From: Spisula solida
Lineage: Eukaryota; Mollusca; Bivalvia; Venerida; Mactridae
Length of the DNA stretch: 64,000 nt
Assembly (NCBI GenBank): GCA_947247005.1
Contig: OX365949.1
Location: 1,932,001-1,996,000, forward strand
Direction of reading: 5' to 3'
Positions 22,792 through 33,795 of this stretch are shown here, piece by piece; positions within the stretch are counted from its first letter, which is position 1; every line of letters starts with the position of its first letter. Made by a program: the position numbers and the translations under genes. A model generated the notes under the pieces. That model did not search any database and was not told the origin of the DNA. It saw only the letters and a program-made list of their open reading frames with translations.

Positions 22792-24875
22792 TTAACCTCC
22801 TGTTTGAGTCTGACTCCTCCCTGAAAACCTCCCATTTCTGAAATTTTGTTGACCCCTGTTATATGTCCCGTTTCTGAAATTGTGTTGACCCTTGTTATAT
22901 GTTTCACTATCACTGTTGATGTAAATAACATCAGGTTTACTGACATCATTTGAATATGATGTATTGACATCTAATGCTGAGTCAATACATTGTTTCAGTG
23001 AAGTACCAAATGCCTTTCCTCCATGCTGGTTTAGGTGGACATTGTCTTGTAGCAGTGAAACATCTAGTCTACAGTTCTTGGTGACAGCTGGAGTATTGTT
23101 ATGAAATCCACAGTCAGCTGCCAAACACAACTCAGAAAGTAATCGATTGGTTGATGTTACTAAGTTAGCGACAACTTTTTCAGTTTTCCTGGGTAAGATG
23201 CTCGAGATGATAACCTTAGCTTTTGGACAAGAATATTTCACTTTAGAGATTGCATTTTCTGTTTGTTTGGAAATTGTTTCTGGACAGTCACCATTTGAAA
23301 CAGTATTGGTTCCAACATAAAGCACGACAGCATCAACATTTTGAAAGAATTCCTGACTCATTTATCTCAGTGAAAAATTTGTCAATTGTCCCAACAGTCC
23401 ATCCAGAATGACTCTTAATTCTAACTTTCACCTTCTCATCACTCATCCTAAAGGGACTAAGCCTCTTGGTAATCGAGTCACCAGCTATAAACACATTCTT
23501 CTGTTTGAGATTAGATTTGGTTTGATTGACTGTAACTGGATTGTCAATCAAGTTATAAGTTGGTTTGGACTGTTGGTTGTTTTGGTTACTAGTCATACCT
23601 CTTTCCGATTTATTATGTATTGTTGTTTGGCTTTGAGATTCTTTATTAATACTTGAACCGTTTCTGTTGGTTGAACCCTGAGAATTTAACCTCATGTTAG
23701 AATTTGCTGTTGTTTGAATCTGAATTTTCACATCACTAATTTCTTTAAGCATACTATTATTCAGACTATTCATCTCCACCTCAAGTTTCATTTCCATGTT
23801 GTCAATGACAGCCTGAATCTTAGACTATAATACCTCAGATGAAACTTGCATCTTAATAAGTTGCGTGACCAAATCAGAATTTTCTTTCAGAAGGTGATCA
23901 ATTTTGTGTTTCAGTTTGCCATTTTCTTCCTCTACCAACAGACACTTAGCAGTCTTGGTAGAAACTTCATTCACTTTCCTGTTTAATTCTCCTGTAAGTT
24001 TGTTTGCTGTTTCTGTTTGTGTTTTTAGTTAATTTTTTTAATTTAGCAGTCTCGTGTTTCATCTTATTCATCTTATCATTCTGCTCATTGTATTTCTTTC
24101 TTAATACAGCCATAGAATTTTCCAAATCACTAGTATTTGACTTATTTTCAACCCTTACAACTTTCACCAGTGTTTGTTCCGAGTCAATTTGTTTTTGTTT
24201 CACTGTGCCCTTTTTCTTTTTAGCTTTTACTGACTCCTTAACTAGTGTTTCATCCATGTTAGTTATTGTCTGATTAGCTTTTACTGGCTCCTTTACTAGT
24301 GTTTCATCCATGTTAGTTAATGTATGATCACCAGTAGACTTTTGTTTAGGGATTGACTGGTTGTTGGATTTGGATCTAGTGTCAAGTCTCTTGACTGGGG
24401 TAGATTGGTATGTGTTGTTTTTAGGTGAAGATATATGAATTTCAGTTTTATCACACTGGGAGCTTTAATGAGAAAGAATCGGAGTTCTTTTGCTAGGTGA
24501 TTTTAGGCTGTTTACTAGTTTACCTAGAAACGTTGATGGACTTTTATTTCCACTGGGTGTAGATGATATGCTCGTGAAAAGATCGTGTAGATCAGTGTCC
24601 TTCATCATGTGATCGAAAATGTTGCTTTTCCAGCTTTTGCAACCTTTGCCTTGTATAAATATAGTCTGGTTATAGTATATGGTGACAACACATTTATCGT
24701 CTTGTTCATTAATACATGTCACTATGCCGTTTGTATTCCTATTTACGTTAAAATGATATGTACTTTTCAGTTTCTCTTTTAATCGTGAATATAAATTACC
24801 ATCACGAACGGATATTGTAATAGCATCAGTCTTGTTAGAATATTTACATTCCAACAATGGCCCGCTTGCATCCAT
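22792..24875 (-). pseudogene. LINE ORF1: coiled coil plus SGNH hydrolase, broken
   Basis: The first in-frame ATG is at 24875 (MDASGPLLECKY); the open frame upstream has only a GTG start. An N-terminal domain of unknown type (VTIYYNQTIFIQGKGCKSW) leads to an in-frame TAA at 24465-24467. A Lys-rich coiled-coil region with a duplicated MDETLVKE segment follows at 24311-23967, then a frameshift. The SGNH domain has GDSITKR (block I, nucleophile Ser), then after another frameshift YVGTNT (block III) and the catalytic pair in DNVHLN (Asp, His). The C-terminus has NFRNG repeats. All SGNH catalytic residues remain visible across two frames, but the ORF is dead. Confidence 0.8.
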
Positions 24876-24926
24876 TCCGGTCGCTAAATAAGAACATTGT
24901 TCTCGTTTCAGTAATCGAGACCGCAC

Positions 24927-24984
24927 ATTACGTCACAAATGCAAGCGCCTAGAGTATTACGTCACAAATGCAAGCGCCTGGAGT
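24927..24984 (-). promoter_or_regulatory. Two 29-bp repeats with CRE-like site, LINE 5' UTR
   Basis: Two adjacent 29-base copies (ATTACGTCACAAATGCAAGC ...) differ at one base. Each contains TTACGTCA, i.e. TGACGTAA on the LINE sense strand, a CREB/ATF-like site. A third TGACGTAA lies at about 25107. Tandem 5' UTR units often act as LINE promoters; that role here is an inference. Confidence 0.45.
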
Positions 24985-25287
24985 ATAGAGTAGACACCTT
25001 TAAAATTGTCCAAATTACATTTACTGAACACACTCACGAGAATCACAGCTGTCGTAACAAAATAGAGTAAACAACAGATCGCCCTTATCAATTCTCATTC
25101 ATAAATGTGACGTAAATGCTCCGAAAACCGTTTTTCATCAGCCGCCCGCTTTTGGCATGTTTACCAGGTTGTGCTGTTATGTTAATATATATTACCAGCA
25201 TAAGTGTAAAATTTCGTGAGTTCCTTTCATTCTACTACATAAATAATGTCTAAATTCCTAAATAAAACTCAAATCAAAAGGTTATAT

Positions 25288-25460
25288 TACTATAAACCAA
25301 TTTACTTTCGCGAATACTAACTTTTGCGTTTTGCTGATCGTGGGCATATTCGCAACTACAAATGTTTCCTGCAGTATTCATATTAATGTTTTAGCACTTT
25401 CGCGGCGATTTAATTTCGCGAAATTCTACCATTCGCGAAATAATTTCTAGGTTTACAGTA
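25288..25460. mobile_element. MITE, about 173 bp
   Basis: The left end TACTATAAACCAATTTACTT and the right end (reverse complement TACTGTAAACCTAGAAATTA) are imperfect inverted repeats. They are followed by TTCGCGAA-containing segments that also pair. Same general type as 2405-2626. Confidence 0.6.
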
Positions 25461-25699
25461 TCAATTAACCAAACATTTTCTTTATACTGTTATGCACATA
25501 CTTAGACCGAATAAAATACAAGTTCACCTTGAAATTATCAAGATATAACATTTTGCATGACCCCCACCAACCATATTTCATGCTTTACGATGTATAAACT
25601 CCTATAATCTGAACAAAATAGTTTTGAAAAATATTTTCCGCCATATAACCGTATAAATGCATGATTAAATACAAAATATTACATGAACATAAAAAGACA

Positions 25700-25742
25700 T
25701 GCTCCCAGTGGGGTTTGAACCCACGAGCCTCAGCAATGTGTA
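25700..25742 (-). other. tRNA 3'-half-like fragment
   Basis: The minus strand reads GAGGCTCGTGGGTTCAAACCCCACTGGGAGCA split over a variable region, a T arm with a good B-box (GGTTCAAACC) and an acceptor strand. No matching 5' half or A-box precedes it. It is a tRNA-derived scrap, not a functional tRNA. Confidence 0.45.
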
Positions 25743-25749
25743 AAAATTA

Positions 25750-26130
25750 TTTCTAAATTAAACAAAGGGAGATAATTTCAAAACTGTGCCAAATAGAGTT
25801 ATGGTTCTTGGTCACTGCACTACTCCTATTTGCTGTCTAATCACCTACCAAGTTTCAAGTCAATACCTCAAAAAGTTTTAGAGTTGCGCTGGAAAAAATA
25901 TTTTAAAATTAAAGAAGGGGAGTTAATTTCAAAACTGGGACATATAGAGTTACGGTTCTTGGTCACTGCACTTCTCCTAGTTGCTATCTATTCACATACC
26001 AGGTTTCATTTCAAGTCAATATCTCAAATAGTTAAAGAGTTATGCTCCGGACAAAATATGAGACGGACGCACGGAAGGTCGGAATGACAGACGGACGGAC
26101 GGACGCATACTAATACTATATCCCTTCGCC
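25750..26130. repeat. Dimeric interspersed repeat with GGAC tail
   Basis: Two diverged units share TTCTTGGTCACTGCACT, TTCAAGTCAATA and GAGTTATGCTCC-like motifs. They end in a GACGGACGGACGG run and TATATCCC. This is a repeat type common in molluscs; non-coding. Confidence 0.65.
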
Positions 26131-26994
26131 TTCTGCGATTAGGTCAGACATGACCCATGGTAATAATTTGTTATTTAAACATTCAAATAAACGATTAACT
26201 ACGGTTAAATCACAATAGTTATGAATGACGGAAGAGTTTAACAACAAAATCAATTTGATAAATATTTTAAGTGAAACGCAAATTTGAAATGTTTATGTAG
26301 AATACGATGAATAAATTGCAGTCATCGAATAAGCTCGTAAGTTAATCACTGAGGTGCATTTAGTCTGGCTACCCGACTAGATAATATATTTGTTTTTTAT
26401 TTCGTTTTCATTTTTAGCTAGATTTTAGTTTAGGCTTGATTACCTATGTTTGAGGGTGCAAAGGGAAATAATTTTATTAAAGAAAGAGTAGACTGAAGAG
26501 TTGTCTCCTTTAATTAAACATAGGGTATGTATAAACAGACTAAGGCGCATTCAATAGAAACGAAAATGCTATTCTAAACAAGAAAAACGAAAATGATTTC
26601 ACGCCCTTGGGTATATTTTCTTATTTATGGACGGGTTTTTAAAATATTGATATCAAAAAAAGACGAAGCTATAATCTAAAAAAATACCAGTATTAATGAA
26701 ATGTTCGGTAAATACAAACTGCACCTCAGTGACTGTGCGGTCAATTTCCCGCGTTATGAACCTTTCTAAAATTTATAAATCTTATAAAAAATGTTATTTG
26801 TTTACTCTTTATTAATGATACAGTTACATGTGCTTTATATTGGTAAACACTTCATACCTCAGTACCATAAAGCAGGATTTACAACCGCTGTGTAAAAACG
26901 TTACAATTGTGTTTTTATATTGAAATTCATTCAAGTTATCAAATACAAAAAAATGTAGTGTAATATTGTATCAAATATGTGCCTTTAATTTCAG
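26131..26994. other. Upstream flank of the TLR pseudogene
   Basis: AT-rich non-coding sequence. It ends with an acceptor-like TTTAATTTCAG at 26984-26994. I did not find an upstream first exon with an ATG. Confidence 0.4.
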
Positions 26995-29400
26995 GGTCTT
27001 ATGTGCAATACTATTCCACCTTCTGATAGCGTGTTGTCTAGGCGCACAGTGTCATCTCACTTCGCAAGCATGGCAACCAAAGTGGTCTGACGAGTATAGA
27101 AACGACTTACGGTGTAACGCAAACTATTGTGATGGCTTCATTTCAGACGCTTGCTGCGCATGTCGCTCCTGTGTAACATGGGAAGGGAATGAAGCAGATC
27201 TATTTGTAGAAATTATTTCACCGTTAGGCAAGAGCTTGGTGATTTCTAACCGAGCATTTAACAAATCAGGAATTTATAGAGTTCAATATAGAGGATTTAA
27301 TATGACAAGCATCCATAGCAACATTTGAGACTGGGACAACGAAACTCGTTTATCAGGAAAATTTGCATCCACTTTTCGAACAATGCATGAGTTTTGGGGA
27401 AATCTGGTGGAATTAGATTCGTGCAATTCCTGATATCAACTGTCTTGTAAGACTTGATAAACTGTATCTGAAAGACAACAACATCAGTCACGTGTCCAAC
27501 TCTTCCTTCACAAGACTATCTCGTCTCCGAATTCTACAGCTTAAAGGAAACTCAATTACAAGTCTAGATTCAAATATATTTTCGGCCACTCATTTGCATA
27601 TATTATTCATATACTTTCAACAAAATGCATTGCAGGCGATGGATGTTTCTAATATTTTATTGCCGTATCCAATTTGCAATTGAGCCTTTGAAGAAAATAA
27701 GATAACCAGGTTTGAGAACGAAAATTTTAAGGTAGATTTTGACGTACACTATGGACCGGGCTTTATCAGTTTTGCAGATAATCTGATCACAGAGTTTACT
27801 AATTTGAAGGATTTGCTTCATTTGGACAGCTGGGAACAAGTGGGGGCATTTTTCGCTTTTGGTTATGACTTTACCAACAATCCATTAAAGTGTAATTGCA
27901 ATGTACAACCCTTTCTCGACAAGGCTAACAGCATTAATAGTATATCCATGCGAAACAGCAGCAAGGATGTAAAATGCACTGCCCCACTGAGTATGAAAGG
28001 AAAGTCGATATTTAAAATTGACCAAGCGGAACTGGTTTGCAACTTGTCCGACTGCCAAAGTCAACGGTGCACGTGCTTGGACAAACCATTCGATGATACT
28101 ATGTACGTTACATGTTCTGGCCTTGACAAACTACCCAACCTTCCCATTTCACGACATTCTAAATTCGTGTCTCTAAATGTCTCCGGTAACAATATAAAAG
28201 AAATTACAAACGTTTCATATCTATCTAGACTATCTTCTCTCGATATTTCCAACAACGATTTGAGAGAAATAAGTGCCAACGTAACTAAAGCGCTCGAAGA
28301 AAACTGCAAGTTTCTCGACATATCTGACAATTCAAAAATACGAGCACTACCGCAACTATTTCAATACAGAGGCATATGCAACACTCGAATGAAAAATCTA
28401 GAAATAGACTGTAACTGCAAAACTACATGGATAGAAACATGGCTTCGTCAAAACGTCTGTAGTCCTGATAATTTATTCAAGTGCAATATACCCGGACTTG
28501 GTGTAACATTGGCGACCAATTTTCATGAATCGGATCTTGAATGCTATGTGGACATGTTCACCTGGATCGTAGCCTCTGTCATAGCAATAGTGACTTGTAT
28601 CATGATTATAGCAGGGTTTGGTGTGTATACTTGTTACTACGAACTACTGATAATGTACCTTCGGTTAAGGTCAAGGAAGCGAAATGATGTTCAACCTCAT
28701 TTTCAATACGATGTGTTTGTATCATTTAATGAGAACGAAGACCGTGTAAACAAATGGGTAACCACCTCGCTGTATAGACATTTAATGGACCAAGGGTATA
28801 CATCCTTTTTAGCTATCAGTATGGCACCGATCGTAATTCTGACGTAATTTCCGCTATAGCGAACTCCCGCAGTTTTCTAGTTATTCTATCTGAAGGTTAT
28901 CTGCAAGAGGCGGATGAAGGCATAAGATCATGGACTGAAAATGAATGGAAGTTTGGGTGGAATAATTTCAGACAAGATCGATGTAAAAGTATCGTGTTGG
29001 TAAATTATGATCATATGGAAGCGTCAGAGGTTGACCATCCTGTTATTAAGGAGTGGGATGTACCGTAGACTTCGAGAATCATGATCGGAATATCATGAAC
29101 GATATTGAAGCTAAACTTGGACAGCCATTTAGACAACATGATATTGAAACAGATGTTGAAGACAATACTAGGATTTCACCTACCAATCTATTTGTCGCGG
29201 GTTCCTTTAAAGATGATGGCAATGATATTGAACTTGAAGATGCAGGAACACCAGCAGCAAACGAGAGACAGCCGCCTCCTGGATCTCGTATTCATGATAA
29301 ACAATCCCGTGAAAGGCTACGTATCCATCCTGGGATTCTCAAACCATACCATGGTTGTCATAGATACGGACATACGACCTGCGACAATACATCAGTCTGA
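26995..29400 (+). pseudogene. Toll-like receptor pseudogene
   Basis: Toll-like receptors are membrane innate-immune sensors. The order seen here is: signal-peptide-like VLCAILFHLLIACCLGAQC; leucine-rich repeats (LDKLYLKDNNIS, LRILQLKGNSITSL); a C-terminal cap (NPLKCNCN); an N-terminal cap (CTCLDKPF); further LRRs (LNVSGNNIKEI, LDISNNDL); a second cap (DCNCKTTWIETWL); one transmembrane helix near 28560-28640; and a TIR domain starting FQYDVFVSFNENEDRV. This is the multiple-cysteine-cluster layout of protostome TLRs. Lesions: TGA at 27326-27328, frameshift near 27425, TGA at 27681-27683, frameshift near 28810 inside TIR, and another near 29050. The frame is otherwise well kept, so inactivation looks recent. 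Confidence 0.88.
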
Positions 29401-29496
29401 TACCAAAACAATTAAAGCATGATGAAGAATTAAATGATGCTGTTTTAGGCGAAACTGGGCGTCACCCTTTATATATCGACATATAAGCATTCTGTT

Positions 29497-30415
29497 AAAT
29501 ATTATCAGAGATTATCAGGTCCTGGTTGTCCTCCGTTGTTATTGTCTGCTTTTAAAGAGAATTGTAATTTGCATAATCAAGGTACAACAAGGTGGATATC
29601 TAGTATTTATTTCGCATTGAATCACCTTAATGTCAATAGCTATGGTAACAAAATTATGCCTCATGTTTTGAAAACCAAAGCAGTTATTAGCTTTAAATCA
29701 TCATGGTCAGAAAGAATAACAAGCTGTGAAGTAAATTGTATATGTAAATTATGCACTTATGGTTTGTTTAAGAACATTTTTATACTTGAACTATATCTTG
29801 ATGTTATAAAAGTACCTGAAATAAGATCTTGCTACACTAAATTTAGAATCAGTGCACATAAATTACAAATAGAAATTGGTAGGTACAACAATACTCCTGT
29901 TTCACAGAGATTATGCAGGATTTGTGATCTAGGGGAAGTTGAAGATGAACTTCACTTCATGTTTGTATGCCCTAAGTATCAGTCTTTAAGGAACGTATAT
30001 TTGGACGAAACATCCCAGATTTGTAAAAACCTTAACTCTCTATCTTTAAAAGACAAATTTATATTCCTATTAAGTAATGAAAATCATGAAATTATTAAAA
30101 GAACAGCTGAATATATTTGGTCCTGCTACAACTTAAGGTTAAACCAGCTTAATAGTCCTGTGTGATGTGCATTTCAATTCAATTGTGTAGTTTGATAACG
30201 TTTGTTTATATAATTAGAACGTTTGTCATTTAAAATGCCTATTTTACTTTACTGTTATACTAGTCCTTAGTTAATTGTATTGCTACTAATCAGAATCAAG
30301 CCTGTGTTACTTTATATATCTTATGTTCTTGTACATTGTACATTTGTTATTGTGTGATTTATATGCATGAGAGGGCCCATGATTGGGAATAAAATTTATT
30401 CTATTCTTTTCTATC
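29497..30415 (+). pseudogene. LINE 3' fragment (RT C-terminus)
   Basis: The translation includes FRISAHKLQIEIGRY and a zinc-knuckle-like RLCRICDLGEVEDELHFMF...CP, the C-terminal region of a LINE reverse transcriptase. The stop near 30165 is followed by a short 3' UTR that ends in an AATAAAATTTATTCTATTC simple tail, so this is a 5'-truncated insertion. Related to the fragments at 30834-31711 and 33800-36815. Confidence 0.75.
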
Positions 30416-30833
30416 CTCTACTCAGAAAACGTTTTATAATCTTGATAAACACATCATGAAAGTGACTATGACCCAAAACCTTTCGAAATTTGTAAAGCAC
30501 ATCACCATAAAATTCAGTCTAAGACAGACCTAGCCACAGAAGTGTCTTTAAATTAAACCATATTTAGAAATGAGATCTGAATTACGCATATAAAATTTTG
30601 CAAAAGTTTTACGAAGTTTATGGAAGCGATAGCCTTGTTGCAGTAACTTATTAGTAATACAAAGAGTTCGAGTATTAAAGTCTTTCACTCGAGAACAATC
30701 TCTTGCAAAACGGATTTATTGAGAAGCTACAAGTTATAGACTCCCAGACTCAGCACACCAAAAACAAAAGTAAGCTATGAAAGCTATTTTTGTAATGAAC
30801 AAACATCTGTAGAAATTTTCAAACATATCTGTG
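30416..30833. other. Non-coding spacer between two LINE fragments
   Basis: About 420 bases with no recognised feature. It may belong to the 5' side of the following LINE remnant. Confidence 0.35.
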
Positions 30834-31711
30834 AAACATAATCTTGACCTTTTTGACAAGCTCATCTCTCCATTTTTTAAGTATGGTAGTGAGGTCTGGG
30901 GATTCAACGCAGGCAAAAATATCGAGATAATACATATGCAATTTTGTAAGAGATTATTGGGCGTTACAAATGTACACAGAACGATTTTATTTATGGGGAA
31001 TTGGTTCGAATATCTTATCAAACCATGAGGTATTTTGATATAATAAAATTCTGGATCAAAATATTATACACATCTGAAGAAAAGTTAATAAAGAAGGCAT
31101 ATTTAATGTTGAAATCTGACATGGAACGTAATCATGTTAACTGGTGCTCTAGGTTGAGAAATTTGTTATGTACTTTAGGTTTTCATGATGTATAGTTATT
31201 TCAAGATGTGGGTAATGACAAATTATTTCTCTCATTAATCAAACAAAGGCTAAAAGATCAGTTTATTCAAAAATGGAATGGTAGGTTACACGAGTCAAGT
31301 AGAGCTAGTTTATATAAATACTTAAACTCTTTTCAACAATATCTTGATATCCTTGATTTGTCTAAATATCGCATTGCCTTGTCAAAACTTAGAGTAGCTC
31401 CCCATAGATTGTATGTTGAAACTGGTAGATGGGCTAACCCAAATATCGTTCCATTTGATGACAGAAAATGTATTAGATGTAATTCTTTAAAAGATGAAAT
31501 GCATTTTGTTTTACAATGTCCGTTATACAACGAATTTCGTAACATATATAGACCTGCGTATGATAGAGTGCGACCAAACATGTTTAAATTTATTGAATTG
31601 TTAAACACAAACAATGAAACATCGTACATGAGAGTGTGTGCGTTTGTGAGTGAGTGTGTGCGTGTTAGGATACATTTATGCATGTATATATGTTTTGTAT
31701 TGTGCGATTGA
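30834..31711 (+). pseudogene. LINE fragment (RT thumb and C-terminus), broken
   Basis: Segments in successive frames encode LISPFFKYGSEVWGF (typical after the RT palm), WCSRLRNLLCTLGF, LRVAPHRLYVETGRW and the zinc-knuckle region CIRCNSLKDEMHFVLQCP. The frame is broken near 31022 and at a TAG near 31194. It is the same family type as its neighbours, probably a separate insertion. No RT active site is present. Confidence 0.75.
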
Positions 31712-32070
31712 TAACTGTACATTTGCCACTATGATCTTAGTATGTAAATATGTTGTCCTCATAGGTCTACGACACTTGGGTTTTGAAAATAAACTACATG
31801 TATGTTGTAAATGTTAAAAGTATTGTTTGTATTCAATAATTATTGACGGCACAATTATTTTCCCCTCGGTGGGGGATATATGACTGCTTCTTGTCTTCTT
31901 GTTGTAAGAGAAGGCTACCATAATGTACTGAAAATAACATCCAACAGACGCGAAGTACGCCAACTGTCATCAAACGAATGGCTGATACGATAATCATTGG
32001 CATGCTTTGGGTATGCTACAAAAGAAGGATTACTTACTTACTTATCCTCTATTTAGTTCTGTTCATTGCT
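31712..32070. other. LINE 3' flank, nothing else seen
   Basis: AT-rich sequence following the LINE fragment. No other feature is recognised. Confidence 0.35.
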
Positions 32071-32217
32071 TCCGCTTTTACTCAGGTTCGGGCTCAACTG
32101 CTCTTCTCGGGGCAGTCTTCCGCTTTTACTTAGGTTCGGGGCTCAACTGTTCTTCTCCGGGCGGTCTTCCGCTTTTACTCAGGTTCGGGGCTCAACTGCT
32201 CTTCTCAGGACAGTCTT
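32071..32217. repeat. Three tandem copies of a 48-49-bp unit
   Basis: The unit begins TCCGCTTTTACTCAGGTTCG and ends CAGTCT. Copies differ at a few bases. GC-rich compared with its surroundings. The two short open frames here are by-products. Confidence 0.85.
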
Positions 32218-32619
32218 CCGTTTTTACACAAAACCATCAATGTATTTACCGTTGACCAAGTTTAAGTTATTTTCAGGTATTTTGTCGAATTCGTCCTTGT
32301 CATGTCTTTCATGACTGAAGTTGTTGTTATAGCGAATGATATGGGTTAAAAAACAGAAAATACGGACGTCAAAATTCGGAAATGGTTCAAAAACATCTGG
32401 TTCACTAAAAACTACAACAACACAAACATGAACAACAAGACAAGGATTGAGACCGGTTTCGTAACTGGTGTTTTATACAGTTAATAAGCTGATGAAATCG
32501 GGAATGAAGAGAACCGACCGAGTAGCAGAAGTATTTAATGACCAATCAGAAGTCAGAGCAATAAGAGAGCACGACATAACGATGGAATAGACAATTATCA
32601 ACATCTGCCACCCTGAAAG

Positions 32620-32735
32620 GTTTTACTACAGTGTGGCCATACCACGTGGTATGTGACGTCATATTTTTAGGGTAAGACTTGTAGCCTAATAGCGTCGACT
32701 CGGAGCTAAAAAGACCTGTAAGTATCTTATTTTCC
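32620..32735 (-). mobile_element. Short copy of a palindrome-bearing element
   Basis: The reverse complement matches both flanks of the segment at 37797-38400. It shares AGCTCC-AGTCGACGCTATT and TGACGTCACA-ACCACGTGGT-ATGGCCACAC. It lacks the ~510-base insertion found there, so it serves as the empty site. Confidence 0.6.
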
Positions 32736-32739
32736 ACTA

Positions 32740-33795
32740 GATTATGACGAATTATAGCCGATGCTAAGCGGAAAATGGTTTACTATCCCCGGTTGTTGAT
32801 ACATTTCTTTACTTTTGTCTAACATTCGAGGCAAATTCCAGACCACCTCCAAAATAAAGTGCATAGACGGAAATCTAATTGAAAATTCATCACAATAGTC
32901 GTTATATCGGGCAGTGAGCAGCCTGAATTTGTTTGGACGTCAAGTCGCTCATTTTGGACCTGGGGCGGATTCTTTAAGTCCCAAATCCAAATTCAAAATA
33001 CTCTCAATTTCATTACAAGCGCATACAAGCGCAACAAAATAGTTCACTCATATATCACTAACCCGCCTTTAAAAATGCAGAACATCACTATTTAACATGA
33101 CAGTTACATGTAAAAGTGGAAAAGAAATGCATTTCATCTGAGGGTAAAAGAAACAAACAAAAGTTAAATAATGTTTACTAAAACGTATATTGATATGAGA
33201 TTTTAAGATCAATAAATAACAAGTCAATAAATGCAATACTACTTAAATATAGTCAACAGCTTTGACATATAAAAAATCAAATTCACAAAACTGTTCAAAT
33301 CTTATACGTGGTTACCTCCCCTTGACCATAATAGTATTTCTCGTACATTTGCGTTTTTGGTTTTTCATGGCTTAATGAACACCTGTCCTAGATATTGAAG
33401 AAAAAACTGTATTAATTAACTCTTGTGGTAGTCAACAGCGTGTACACAAAGTTTCATGCAGAAATATACTAAATTAAGGATTTGTCATTGCTTCGACGAT
33501 TTAACATTTGTATTAATTTTATTTTTCAAGTACAAAGGCTGTTGGCTATATGTGTGCGGTATTGCATTTATTGATATGTTATTGTTAGGTCTTAAAATAT
33601 CAGATAAACATAAATTCGATAAATATAAACTTTGGTTTTTTTTTTTTAATCCCAGATGATATAATGTCATGTTATGTACAATGCATACTTTCTTTTGCAA
33701 CTAAGTGTAGTATTGAATCAAAATAGTCACTCACAACAACACAACATGCGTAATAAAATAGTCCTCCGCCTTTTAAAGTTGCAAGGGAGATAACT
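32740..33795. other. Intergenic, no recognised feature
   Basis: About 1 kb of AT-rich sequence. Only a short T run (near 33640) stands out. Confidence 0.4.

Larger units (their letters stand above)
18237..24985 (-). mobile_element. Decayed CR1/L2-like LINE with SGNH-bearing ORF1
   Basis: Reading on the minus strand, the element runs from a 5' UTR at about 24985, through ORF1 (coiled coil plus SGNH esterase), to ORF2 (APE-type endonuclease plus reverse transcriptase). Both ORFs are broken by stops, frameshifts, an insertion and a large internal deletion. ORF1 with an esterase/SGNH domain is a known trait of some CR1-type LINEs. The region 21.4-22.7 kb between the ORFs is longer than expected and probably contains foreign sequence. 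Confidence 0.8.

Noticed and set aside
25700..25742. Functional tRNA gene on the minus strand
   Set aside because: Only the T arm and acceptor 3' strand are present; the D arm, anticodon arm and A-box are missing.
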